NCBI RefSeq assembly: GCF_001635685.1
Contig: NZ_LWFF01000278.1
Span: 1 to 57,540, forward strand
DNA from: Erythrobacter sp. HI0063
Lineage (GTDB): Bacteria; Pseudomonadota; Alphaproteobacteria; Sphingomonadales; Sphingomonadaceae
Direction: 5' to 3'
Length of the DNA: 57,540 bases
Shown here: one piece after another, positions 27,201 through 36,212 of the stretch
How the letters are laid out: every line of letters starts with the position of its first letter
How positions within the stretch are numbered: the stretch's first letter is position 1
Program-made: the position numbers and the translations under genes
The notes under the pieces: generated by a model
The model's database searches: none
What the model was told of the DNA's origin: nothing
The model's input: only the letters and a program-made list of their open reading frames with translations

Positions 27201-27526
27201 TTCTGAACCTCGGTCTGCGCGATGTCGATATCGGTCCCTGCCTCGAAGGTCAGCGTGATGGTCGCCGTACCGTTGGAAGCGCTGGACGAGGCCATGTAGA
27301 GGAAGCCCTCGACCCCGTTGAGCTGCTGCTCGATCACCTGAGTGACGTTCTGCTCAAGCGTCTCGGCGTCGGCGCCGGGATAGACGACGTTGATCGCCAG
27401 GGAAGGCGGAGCGACTTCGGGATATTGTTCGATGGGAAGCGCGCGCAGAGCGATAATTCCTGCGAGCAGGATGCCGAGCGAAACCACCCAGGCGAAGATC
27501 GGCCTGTCGATGAAGAAGCGGGCCAT
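24254..27526 (-). CDS. RND multidrug efflux permease, HAE1 family
   Basis: 1090 residues, inner-membrane proton/drug antiporter of the AcrB/MexB type. It starts MARFFIDRPIFAWVVSLG. Twelve membrane segments and two large periplasmic loops are laid out as usual; proton-relay aspartates lie in GILVDDAIVVIENVERIM. The C-terminus is hydrophilic and charged. A central cytoplasmic loop (about residues 500-540) carries an acidic TDDPVTDEAAE run and basic stretches, longer than in AcrB. The adaptor stop is 3 nt upstream. Substrates cannot be predicted. Confidence 0.97.
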   Translation of the reverse strand: MARFFIDRPIFAWVVSLGILLAGIIALRALPIEQYPEVAPPSLAINVVYPGADAETLEQNVTQVIEQQLNGVEGFLYMASSSASNGTATITLTFEAGTDIDIAQTEVQNRLSTVEARLPEEVRRQGITVRQANAGFLMIVALTSQSGALDTTDLGNIAATQVVDELRRVAGVGDVTLFGSQYAMRIWLDPDALASYNLSPGAVLAAIREQNAQTAGGSIGAQPIADGQQITATITTDGRFTSVEEFENIILRASTGAAVVRLGEVARVEIGAQTYATSTTLNGKPMAGMAVQLATGANALATAEGVKARMAELSSGLPGDVAWSIPYDTTPFVQASVEEVVKTLVEAMVLVFLVMFLFLQNWRATLIPTLVVPIALAGACLGLWLFGFSINVLSLFGMVLAIGILVDDAIVVIENVERIMREEGLPPLAATRKAMGQISGAIIGITLVLIAVFVPMAFFPGSTGGIYRQFSVTLAISIFFSAFLALSLTPALCATFLKPIEQGHDHTDDPVTDEAAEAQPGWRGKLARARGAVARFFGRFNRWFARMQEKYGRANDRILSRPWRAFAVFLALGLVTVLLFARLPSAFLPTEDQGYLITAVQAPPGATQERTDEALEPIEDWWLARDEVENLVVVRGFSFFGQGQNNALMFASFKPWDERTAEGSAAGEILGQGMAVFSQIEGAIAFVIQPPAIQSLGQASGFTLKLQDRGGVGREALTAARDQLLGMASQSPLIANLRPEDQGPSPEVSIDIDRVQARALGLSLTDVNAALSIAFGSAYANDFNREGRVLQVLVQADAPYRMTPDDVLALRIPNAQGELVPFSAFASAEWSAAPASLARYNGYPAMTLSGMAAPGESSGAALAEMEQLASQLPPGIGFEWTGISYEEKQAGGQIGLLLALSVVVVFLVLAALYESWAVPLAVLLIVPMGVLGAVVFSMLRGLSADVYFNVGLITIIGLAAKNAILIVEFAIEEEDRGLRRIDAVKAAARLRLRPIIMTSLAFTMGMVPLVLASGAGAASRIAVGTGVAGGMIAATVLGIFLIPMLYLLVRRNISRKQPSAAGHIEEGDIHPSADEKGDAERSAPEGDTAR

Positions 27527-27529
27527 GAT

Positions 27530-28708
27530 TTACTCCACTCCGCCGGTGCTCGCAGACCGGGGCGGTTGCGCGGTCCGTTTCGCCGGAGAGCGCCCGGTCG
27601 GCCCGTCCACTACCTTTACCGGAGCGCCCGGGCGGAGCTTCTGGAGATTGCTGACGATCACCCGATCGCCTGCGCGGATGCCGCTTTCGACGATCCAGCG
27701 CCCCTCGACCATCGCACCCAGTTCCACCGGCCGGACGGCAGCCTTGCCCTCGCGATCGACCACGAACACGGTTCCGCCCGTTTCCGTCAGGGAGACGGCC
27801 CTTTGCGGCACGGTCAGACCGTTCTGCACCTGACCTGCGAAAATCCGGGCGCGGACGAATTCGCCCGGAAGCAGCAAATTCTGCGGATTGGGAAATTCGG
27901 CGCGCAATTCGACCGTGCCGGTTTCCTGATCGACGGAATAGGCGAGGAAATCGATAAAGCCCGAAACCGGATATTCGGTGCCGTCGCTGAAGGTCAGCCG
28001 CACTTCGACCCGATCGTTTTCGTCCAGATCGATTTCCCCTGCGGCAATGGCGCGGCGGATGCGGATCACCTCGCTCGCGGCCTGGGCGAAGCTGACATAG
28101 ACGGGCGAAATCTGCTCGATCCGCGTCATCAGTGTGCCTTCCGCCTGGCTGACCAGTGCGCCTTCGGTGACTTGTGCGCGGCCCACCCGGCCGCCGATCG
28201 GCGCGCGCACGGTGGTGTATCCCAGCTGCAGCGAGGATGCTTCCAACTGGGCACGGATCTGCGCGACATTGGCCTGCGCTTCGCGCGAAGCGGCAAGCGC
28301 CGCGTCATATTCCTGACCGCTAATCGCATTTTCTTCCACCAGCGGGCGATAGCGTTCGACCACCGCGCGGGCATTGGCGGCGGTGGCCTGTGCGCGCTGC
28401 AGGGCGGCCTGCGTCTGGGCATAGCTGGCGCGCAATTCGCGCGGATCGATGCGGAACAGCGGCTGTCCGGCGCGAACGTCCGTCCCCTCTTCGTACAACC
28501 GCTGCTGGACGATCCCGGTGACACGCGCGCGCACTTCGGCGACGCGTACAGGCTCGACCCTGCCGGGCAATTCGATGACATTGGGCACCGCCTGGCTCGC
28601 CACAGTCACGATGCGGACGGGCACTGGCTGCGGTTCGGGCGGCGCTTCGTTTCCGGAGCACGCGCCAAGCAGGAGACAGGCGACCAGGCCGGCGAGAATG
28701 GGCTTCAT
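27530..28708 (-). CDS. RND efflux periplasmic adaptor
   Basis: 392 residues, AcrA/MexA-type membrane fusion protein. The lipoprotein signal ends LLGACSG. Then come the lipoyl half-motif (VRARVTGIVQQRLYEEGTDV), a helical hairpin (about residues 95-165), the second lipoyl half (TVRAPIGGRVGRAQV) and beta-barrel/proximal domains. The C-terminal tail is Pro/Arg-rich. It is first in the adaptor-permease-channel operon and divergent from a TetR regulator. Confidence 0.95.
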   Translation of the reverse strand: MKPILAGLVACLLLGACSGNEAPPEPQPVPVRIVTVASQAVPNVIELPGRVEPVRVAEVRARVTGIVQQRLYEEGTDVRAGQPLFRIDPRELRASYAQTQAALQRAQATAANARAVVERYRPLVEENAISGQEYDAALAASREAQANVAQIRAQLEASSLQLGYTTVRAPIGGRVGRAQVTEGALVSQAEGTLMTRIEQISPVYVSFAQAASEVIRIRRAIAAGEIDLDENDRVEVRLTFSDGTEYPVSGFIDFLAYSVDQETGTVELRAEFPNPQNLLLPGEFVRARIFAGQVQNGLTVPQRAVSLTETGGTVFVVDREGKAAVRPVELGAMVEGRWIVESGIRAGDRVIVSNLQKLRPGAPVKVVDGPTGRSPAKRTAQPPRSASTGGVE

Positions 28709-28771
28709 ACGGACACTCTTTCGAACGAATCGGGAAACAGGTTCGGACCCTGTTCATTGTGCAGGTGCGAA

Positions 28772-28791
28772 GGTGTAATAGGCATTACACC
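28772..28791. promoter_or_regulatory. Probable TetR operator
   Basis: GGTGTAAT-AGGC-ATTACACC, a perfect 8-bp inverted repeat with a 4-bp centre. It lies between the divergent RND operon (start 28708) and tetR (start 28849), where a TetR-type repressor would shut off the pump and perhaps itself. Confidence 0.6.
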
Positions 28792-28831
28792 CTTGCCCCG
28801 CAACCCGCTTTGCTAGAGGCCCAATCGTATT

Positions 28832-28865
28832 ATGAGCGTATCCGCATGATGAGCGTATCCGAATG
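28832..28865. repeat. 17-bp tandem duplication over the tetR start
   Basis: ATGAGCGTATCCGCATG (28832-28848) is followed directly by ATGAGCGTATCCGAATG (28849-28865), 16 of 17 identical. The first ATG now opens only five codons and ends at a TGA that overlaps the real start. Confidence 0.7.
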
Positions 28866-29466
28866 CTGCCGCCTCGATCGCCGCCGCCGCGCGATCATCG
28901 AAGCGGCGCGAACCCTCTTCGTCGAGCGGGGGTACGAGAACGCCACGCTCGGCGACATCGTGGAGCGTGCCGGCGGCTCGCTGGCGACGGTCTATAAACT
29001 CTTCGGCAACAAGGACGGCCTGCTCGAAGCGGCGGTCTTCGAACACGCCTCCTCCGGCGATGAAATCGTGCGCGAGGCAATGGAAGCGGGAGGCGACCGC
29101 GCAGCCATCCTTCATCGCATCGCCGGCGCCTTCGACGCGCATTTCCTCGATGCCGAAACGGTCGCCCTGGTGCGTATCGTGATCGCACGCAGCATGAGCG
29201 ACCGCGAATTCGCCCGCCGCTTCTTCGAGCGGACTGCCACGCGCACGCGCGCGGCGCTGGAGCATGTCTTTCGCACTTGGGAGCATGAAGGCGTGGCGAT
29301 GAACGGCACACCCGAACTGCTTGCCGAGCTCTTCATGGGCCAGTTCGTCAGCGACGTTCATTCCGAAGCGATCAGCCACGGCCTCGGAATTTCGCGAAGC
29401 CCGGAACGTTTGAAGGCTCGAACGGATTTCTTCATTGCGGGTGCGGGACTGGGCGAGTCCCCCTGA
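28849..29466 (+). CDS. TetR-family repressor of the RND operon
   Basis: 205 residues from the ATG at 28849 (an ATG at 28846 is adjacent; the frame is open back to 28759). The N-terminal TetR helix-turn-helix reads RAIIEAARTLFVERGYENATLGDIVERAGGSLATVYKLFGNKDGL in segments, residues ~14-58. The C-terminal helical domain should bind an efflux substrate. It is divergent from the adaptor gene with a palindromic site between, so local repression of the pump is the likely role. The start region is duplicated (see repeat). Confidence 0.92.
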   Translation: MSVSECCRLDRRRRAIIEAARTLFVERGYENATLGDIVERAGGSLATVYKLFGNKDGLLEAAVFEHASSGDEIVREAMEAGGDRAAILHRIAGAFDAHFLDAETVALVRIVIARSMSDREFARRFFERTATRTRAALEHVFRTWEHEGVAMNGTPELLAELFMGQFVSDVHSEAISHGLGISRSPERLKARTDFFIAGAGLGESP

Positions 29467-29573
29467 GCCCATACGAATCCATAAGGTTTATCCACCCCGA
29501 CTGAAGGCTCTCCTGCACATCCCTCTGTGAGGCTGCGCTTTACAATCACATTCCCGTGTGATTAGGGCGCGGC

Positions 29574-30818
29574 ATGAGCGACATCATTTCCCAAGTCCGG
29601 CGCCTCGTAAACGATGGCGGCATGAGCAAGGCCGGTCTGGCGCGGGCCGCAGGTCTGCACGCGAACACACTTCGCGACTGCACCGAGGAGGATTGGAACC
29701 CAACCTCCGAAACCCTGCGCAAGCTCGCCGCCTTCCTTTCCGACAATGACGAGACGCCCGTTCTCGTCGGCGCGGAGGAGATCATCGAGGAAGCGCGCAA
29801 TGGCCGGATGTATATCCTCGTCGATGATGAGGACCGCGAGAACGAGGGCGATCTGATCATCCCCGCCCAGATGGCCACGCCGGTTGCGATCAATTTCATG
29901 GCGACGCATGGCCGCGGGCTGATCTGTCTCGCGCTCGATCGCAAGCGCGTCGACGCGCTCGGCCTCGAACCGATGAGCCGCGACAACCGCGAGAGCATGC
30001 AGACCGCCTTCACCACTTCGATCGAAGCGAAGGAGGGTGTCACCACCGGCATCAGCGCGGCCGATCGGGCGCGCACCGTCTCGGTCGCCATCGATGCGGG
30101 CAAGGGCCCTGCGGACATCGTCAAGCCGGGTCATGTCTTCCCCCTGACAGCGCGCGACGGCGGCGTGCTGGTGCGCGCCGGGCATACCGAAGCGGCCGTC
30201 GACATCTCGCGCCTTGCCGGCCTCAATCCTTCAGGCGTGATCTGCGAGATCATGAACGAAGACGGGACCATGGCCCGGCTCGACGATCTTATGGCCTTCG
30301 CGCGCAAGCACGAACTCAAGATCGGGACGATCCGCGACCTGATCGAATACCGGATGCGCAAGGATCATCTGGTCGAGCGGACGGGCGAACGCAGCTTCAC
30401 GTCCGATTACGGCGGCCAGTGGCGGCTCCTGACCTATCGCAACACGGTGGACGGGACCGAAAGCTACGTGCTGCAGAAAGGCCATGTGATCGAAGGCGAG
30501 CCCACGCTGGCGCGCGTGCATCCGATCTCGCTGTTCGACGATCTGCTCGGCCAGCCCGGCCCGCGCAAGCGCACTTTGCAGCGCGCGATGGAAGCCGTGG
30601 GCGAACATGGCTCGGGCATCATCGTGATCATCACCCAGCCCCCTCCCCCGGTCGCCGGTGGCGAAAGCGAGGAATATCGCAATGTTGGAATCGGTTCGCA
30701 GATCCTAGCCGATCTCGACGTCAACGAGATGATCCTGCTGACCAATTCGACCCCCAACCTCGTCGCGATCGAAGGCTATGGCCTCAATATCGTCGGCCAC
30801 CACAAAATTCCGGAGTAA
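29574..30818 (+). CDS. ribB: DHBP synthase with N-terminal HTH and degenerate RibA domain
   Basis: 414 residues in three parts. Residues 1-58 resemble an XRE-type helix-turn-helix ([19 protein letters not shown], then [11 protein letters not shown]). Residues ~60-265 are 3,4-dihydroxy-2-butanone-4-phosphate synthase, converting ribulose 5-phosphate, with acidic loop [18 protein letters not shown] and [14 protein letters not shown]. The C-terminal ~145 residues have the GTP-cyclohydrolase-II fold, but the zinc cysteines normally following the RVH segment are absent (here [13 protein letters not shown]), so GCH-II activity is unlikely. ribH follows 4 nt later. No FMN-riboswitch sequence is seen upstream. 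Confidence 0.93.
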   Translation: MSDIISQVRRLVNDGGMSKAGLARAAGLHANTLRDCTEEDWNPTSETLRKLAAFLSDNDETPVLVGAEEIIEEARNGRMYILVDDEDRENEGDLIIPAQMATPVAINFMATHGRGLICLALDRKRVDALGLEPMSRDNRESMQTAFTTSIEAKEGVTTGISAADRARTVSVAIDAGKGPADIVKPGHVFPLTARDGGVLVRAGHTEAAVDISRLAGLNPSGVICEIMNEDGTMARLDDLMAFARKHELKIGTIRDLIEYRMRKDHLVERTGERSFTSDYGGQWRLLTYRNTVDGTESYVLQKGHVIEGEPTLARVHPISLFDDLLGQPGPRKRTLQRAMEAVGEHGSGIIVIITQPPPPVAGGESEEYRNVGIGSQILADLDVNEMILLTNSTPNLVAIEGYGLNIVGHHKIPE

Positions 30819-30822
30819 GCCC

Positions 30823-31245
30823 ATGGCCCGTTTCCTCATCGTCGAAGCGCGCTTCTACGACCATCTCAACGATCAGCTGATCGCCGGTGCGCGCTCGGCG
30901 CTCGAGGCGGACGGACACGAAGTCGAGGTTCTGACCGTCCCCGGTGCCCTCGAAATCCCCGGCGCCATCTCTTTGGCGACCGAGAGCGGTCGGTATGACG
31001 GCTACGTCGCAATCGGCGTCGTGATCCGGGGCGAAACCTACCATTTCGAGATCGTCGCGGGCGAAAGCGCGCGCGGGATCATGGCGCTGACGATGGATGG
31101 GATCGCCATCGGCAACGGCATTCTGACAGTCGAAAACGAAGAGCAGGCGCTCGTCCGTGCCGATCCAGCGCAGAAGGACAAGGGCGGCGAGGCGGCAAAG
31201 GCCGCGCTCGCCCTCCTCGCTCTGTCGGAACGTTTCGCCGCCTAG
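30823..31245 (+). CDS. ribH: 6,7-dimethyl-8-ribityllumazine synthase
   Basis: 140 residues, standard for lumazine synthase, which joins the DHBP product with the pyrimidine intermediate in riboflavin synthesis and assembles into pentamers or larger shells. Recognisable blocks are [42 protein letters not shown] (catalytic His) and [10 protein letters not shown]. Start 30823 is 4 nt after ribB, so the pair is translated together. An in-frame upstream ATG at 30778 lies inside ribB and is unlikely. Confidence 0.95.
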   Translation: MARFLIVEARFYDHLNDQLIAGARSALEADGHEVEVLTVPGALEIPGAISLATESGRYDGYVAIGVVIRGETYHFEIVAGESARGIMALTMDGIAIGNGILTVENEEQALVRADPAQKDKGGEAAKAALALLALSERFAA

Positions 31246-31264
31246 CGCCGGAAGGCGTGGCGGC
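31237..31264. terminator. Possible bidirectional hairpin between ribH and eno
   Basis: GCCGCC...CGCC-GGAA-GGCG...GGCGGC forms a GC-rich stem with a GGAA loop covering the ribH stop. It sits between two convergent genes but has no T-run, so intrinsic termination is uncertain. Confidence 0.35.
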
Positions 31265-31275
31265 TAAGCGCTGGT

Positions 31276-33357
<2,082 letters not shown>

Positions 33358-33370
33358 TCGCCGGTTCGGA

Positions 33371-33844
33371 GTGAGCACTCTAGAAGAGCCCATAGAGCGC
33401 GACGAATTGGAAGGGGAGCGGGCAACGTCCGCTCCCGCTTCCACGCACAGCGCTCGCGAAGCCGCCGAGGTGTTCGAAGAGGCTGCCGAGCAGGACGATG
33501 CCGAAGCCGAAATCAGGCACTCGCTGACCGACGATATTTTCGCGCTGTTCGACGACGGCAAGACGTATGTCGAAGCCGAAATCGCCTTTCAGAAAAGCCG
33601 CTCATCCTTCGTCGCCAACCGCGCAAAGCTCGCAGTGGCATACGGCGCGGCGGCATTCGGCGTTCTACACCTCGCGCTCATCGCGCTGACCGTCGGAACG
33701 GTGATCGCCCTCGCGCCTCTCGTCGGACCGTGGATCGCCACGGCGATCGTCGGTGGTGCGCTGATCGCACTCGGATTGATCTGCGTTCGCATGCTCAAGG
33801 GCAAGATCGACGACATCCGAGACGCTTTCAAAGGGGATAAGTGA
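33371..33844 (+). CDS. YqjE-like holin-superfamily membrane protein
   Basis: 157 residues from a GTG at 33371, 13 bp after the previous stop. An acidic N-terminal ~65 residues is followed by a short amphipathic helix, two membrane segments (LAVAYGAAAFGVLHLALIALTV and ATAIVGGALIALGLICVRML) and a charged tail. It fits the phage-holin-superfamily (DUF1469/YqjE) proteins, which usually sit beside DUF883 genes and are not lytic. The TGA overlaps the next ATG. Confidence 0.78.
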   Translation: MSTLEEPIERDELEGERATSAPASTHSAREAAEVFEEAAEQDDAEAEIRHSLTDDIFALFDDGKTYVEAEIAFQKSRSSFVANRAKLAVAYGAAAFGVLHLALIALTVGTVIALAPLVGPWIATAIVGGALIALGLICVRMLKGKIDDIRDAFKGDK

Positions 33845-34191
33845 TGGGTCCGCGTCGTGCCAAGATGATGGAAGACAAACGATTGCGCGATGCGGCGCGC
33901 GCGCTTGTCGATGCCGATATCGAAAATCTGAAATCCGATCTCGCCACGCGCGGACCCGGCGCGCGCATCGCGGACCGGATCGCGGAGGGCGCGAGCGACG
34001 TGTATGACGAGGCGCTCGACGTCGCGAGCGATCACAAGGGTGCGCTGGCCGCGATTGCGGCTGCCGCGATCCTCTGGTTCGCTCGCAACCCGGTTCTCAA
34101 GGCGTTGTTCGGCGAGGATTGGGTCGAGGACGACGAAACGGACGAGGAATATGACGACGAGTGGCTCCATTCGGAACAATTCGGCCGCTGA
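33844..34191 (+). CDS. Small membrane protein of the stress cluster
   Basis: 115 residues, starting MGPRRAKMMEDKRL at the ATG that overlaps the preceding stop (TGATG). It has one hydrophobic helix near residues 70-86 (GALAAIAAAAILWFARNPVL), preceded by a charged helical region and followed by a strongly acidic tail (EDDETDEEYDDEW). Family not recognised; by position it replaces the third gene of yqj-type clusters. Confidence 0.7.
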   Translation: MGPRRAKMMEDKRLRDAARALVDADIENLKSDLATRGPGARIADRIAEGASDVYDEALDVASDHKGALAAIAAAAILWFARNPVLKALFGEDWVEDDETDEEYDDEWLHSEQFGR

Positions 34192-34230
34192 TACCGTTGG
34201 TTAATCAGACACCCAATTCCGGAGCATGAT

Positions 34231-34761
34231 ATGAATAACGTCGCCACTCTCAACACCGACACCAAGCCGCAAACGGATGAAGAGCGCCGCGAGGCCCTTC
34301 GCCAGCGCATCGAGGCGAGCGAGCAGCGCAATGCCGAACGCAGCTTTGCCGATCAGGCGAAGGACGTGCTCGACAGTGCGACGGACTTTGCGAAGAAGCA
34401 CCCGCTCGCAGTCGTCGGCGGAGCGATCGGTGTCGGCCTGCTGATCGGCGCGATGACCCGTCCGGGTCGGCGTCTTGGTCGCCGTACTGGCACGATGGCC
34501 GCGATGGCGGGTGATACCGTTCTCGGTTACGCTATGGGTCTGATGGACCGCGCCGAAACGGCGGGCGCTGCGGCGTTGCGGTCTAGCTCGGACGCAATCG
34601 AAGATCTCGGCGACAGCGTCGGTTCGACTGCGCGCCGTCTGCGCCGCGATGCCGCCTATCGCGCCGATGCGACGAGCGATGCGCTGGCCAGTTCGCGCCG
34701 CCGTGCCGGTCGCAAGGCGAGCCGTCGGTTCCGCAGTCTGAAGTCGCGCCTGTCGCATTGA
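34231..34761 (+). CDS. Small helical membrane protein of the stress cluster
   Basis: 176 residues. A polar N-terminal helix (EERREALRQRIEASEQRNAER) leads to a Gly-rich hydrophobic stretch (HPLAVVGGAIGVGLLIGAM), then an Arg-rich region with a second weak hydrophobic patch and a basic C-terminus (RRRAGRKASRRFRSLKSRL). The plan resembles DUF883/ElaB proteins but with the membrane segment in the middle. Last gene of the cluster, 39 bp after its neighbour. Confidence 0.68.
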   Translation: MNNVATLNTDTKPQTDEERREALRQRIEASEQRNAERSFADQAKDVLDSATDFAKKHPLAVVGGAIGVGLLIGAMTRPGRRLGRRTGTMAAMAGDTVLGYAMGLMDRAETAGAAALRSSSDAIEDLGDSVGSTARRLRRDAAYRADATSDALASSRRRAGRKASRRFRSLKSRLSH

Positions 34762-34889
34762 TCTGACGAATATCCGATCCTCAAGGGTCGCCCAATAGCG
34801 GCGCGCCGGGTTTGCCTGGCGCGCCGCTTGCGGTATGGGGCACGCGAATTCTTCAATCCCGAACTCCCTCCAGACCAAGGCCCCTCCCC

Positions 34890-35120
34890 ATGGAAGAAAC
34901 CACTGCCAATCAGACGCTCTATCTTGTCATGGGCGGCCGCGTGAAAGATCCGCGCAGCACCGAATTTCAGGATCCGGAAAGCATCCACGTCACCGGCGTC
35001 TATTCCGATTACGAAAGTGCTGAAGAAGCCTGGCGCGCCAACGCCCAGCGCACCGTGGACGATGCCGAAATGAAGTACGTCATCGTGCACCTGCACAAAT
35101 TGCTCGAACCGAGTGCCTGA
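34890..35120 (+). CDS. DUF4170 protein
   Basis: 76 residues from the ATG at 34890: MEETTANQTLYLVMGGRVKD, then FQDPESIHVTGVYSDYESAEEAWRANAQ. It matches the compact alphaproteobacterial DUF4170 proteins of unknown function. An in-frame upstream start at 34812 is unlikely because the family begins at the chosen ATG. Soluble, no signal peptide. Stands alone between the stress cluster and a GNAT pseudogene. Confidence 0.75.
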   Translation: MEETTANQTLYLVMGGRVKDPRSTEFQDPESIHVTGVYSDYESAEEAWRANAQRTVDDAEMKYVIVHLHKLLEPSA

Positions 35121-35136
35121 AGCCGGACGGCATTCG

Positions 35137-35640
35137 ATGTAATTCTTTCGCGAGGACGATGCCGAACAGCTTCTGACTATCGCGCGGACTGCGATCCTCT
35201 CGATCGGTCCGCGCGCTTATTCGTGCGATCAGATCGCAGTCTGGGCCGCCCGGCACGACAACGCCCAGCGTTACTGCTTACGTCCCTCTCAGGGCGACAT
35301 CATCCTCGTAGCCGTGGACGCGGGATCGCGCCCTTGCGGATATGCGCTGTTGCAGCAAGATGGCCATCTCGACCACCTCTACATCGCCCCGGATCACACC
35401 CGATCGGGCCTCGGAGATCGTTTGCTTGCCGATGCGGAACGCCATGCGCGCCAGATCGGAAGCCAGCGGCTCTTCACAGAAGCGAGCGATCTGGCCCGCC
35501 CGGCTTTCGAGCGGGCGGGCTACAGCGTGACCCACCGACGCGATTTCGCGATCGACGGCGTCGCCATTCACAACTGGGCTATGGAGAAGGCGGTGACATC
35601 GACCGGCCACGCGCCCTCTGCCCATCAACCGGTCAAATGA
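35137..35640 (+). pseudogene. GNAT acetyltransferase with stop at codon 2
   Basis: ATG at 35137 is followed at once by TAA (35140-35142), after which the frame is open to 35640 and reads FFREDDAEQLLTIARTAIL, YSCDQIAVWAARHD, LYIAPDHTRSGLGDRLLADAE (acetyl-CoA loop), FTEASDLARPAFERAGY. This is a full GNAT domain of the alphaproteobacterial type, which normally begins M-x-x-(Y/F)-R-E-x-D-A. One base change (for example CAA to TAA) explains the break. The first usable in-frame start is GTG at 35314, which would lose the N-terminal third. It overlaps the greA end by 8 bp. Confidence 0.72.
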
Positions 35641-36100
35641 ATTCGATCTTCTCGACGAGGTAGAACTTGTCCCCGCTCGGCACGGTGACTTCGATCTCGT
35701 CTTCGACCTGCTTGCCGATCAACGCGCGGGCGATCGGCGAATTGTAGCTGATCCGGCCCTTGCTGGCATCCGCTTCGGTCTGGCCGACGATCTGGTACTT
35801 GATCGGCTTGTCGTCCTCGTCGAGCAGAGTGACGGTGGCACCGAACACCACCTTGTCACCCGACAGCGTCTTGGGATCGATGATCTGCGCGCGCGTCACC
35901 TTGTCCTCGATCTCGGCAATCTGCGCTTCGATCTGGCCCTGGCGTTCCTTGGCGGCGTGATATTCGGCGTTTTCCGAAAGGTCGCCATGGGCACGCGCTT
36001 CCTCTATCGCGTCCACCACCAGCGGACGCTCCGCCCGCAAAGCCTTGAGGTCGGCCGTCAGCTTTTCATAGCCTTCGGCGAGCATCGGTACCTTTTCCAT
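35633..36100 (-). CDS. greA: Transcription elongation factor GreA
   Basis: 155 residues; rescues backtracked RNA polymerase by stimulating transcript cleavage. The N-terminal coiled coil carries [35 protein letters not shown] with the acidic tip DLSENAEY. The C-terminal domain has [14 protein letters not shown] and [14 protein letters not shown]. Start 36100 ([14 protein letters not shown]) fits the family; the open frame runs further to 36253 without homology. A GGAAGG lies upstream. Downstream of carB on the same strand (112 bp apart). Confidence 0.96.
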   Translation of the reverse strand: MEKVPMLAEGYEKLTADLKALRAERPLVVDAIEEARAHGDLSENAEYHAAKERQGQIEAQIAEIEDKVTRAQIIDPKTLSGDKVVFGATVTLLDEDDKPIKYQIVGQTEADASKGRISYNSPIARALIGKQVEDEIEVTVPSGDKFYLVEKIEFI

Positions 36101-36212
36101 GGACTCGGGTCCCACCTTCCTGTGGCCCCCGCACAGGCAATTCGAGGAGCCTTCCGCACGGTTGCGGAATGTCACTGCATCGAATGTGTGGGGGGCAATC
36201 GCTGAATAGTCG

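Noticed and set aside
24317..28816. Very long plus-strand open frames opposite the RND operon
   Set aside because: They are antisense to well-supported RND genes, have Arg/His/Gly-rich composition of GC-rich shadow frames and no family motifs.
29467..29573. FMN riboswitch before ribB
   Set aside because: The 107-bp leader has none of the conserved FMN-element sequence blocks.
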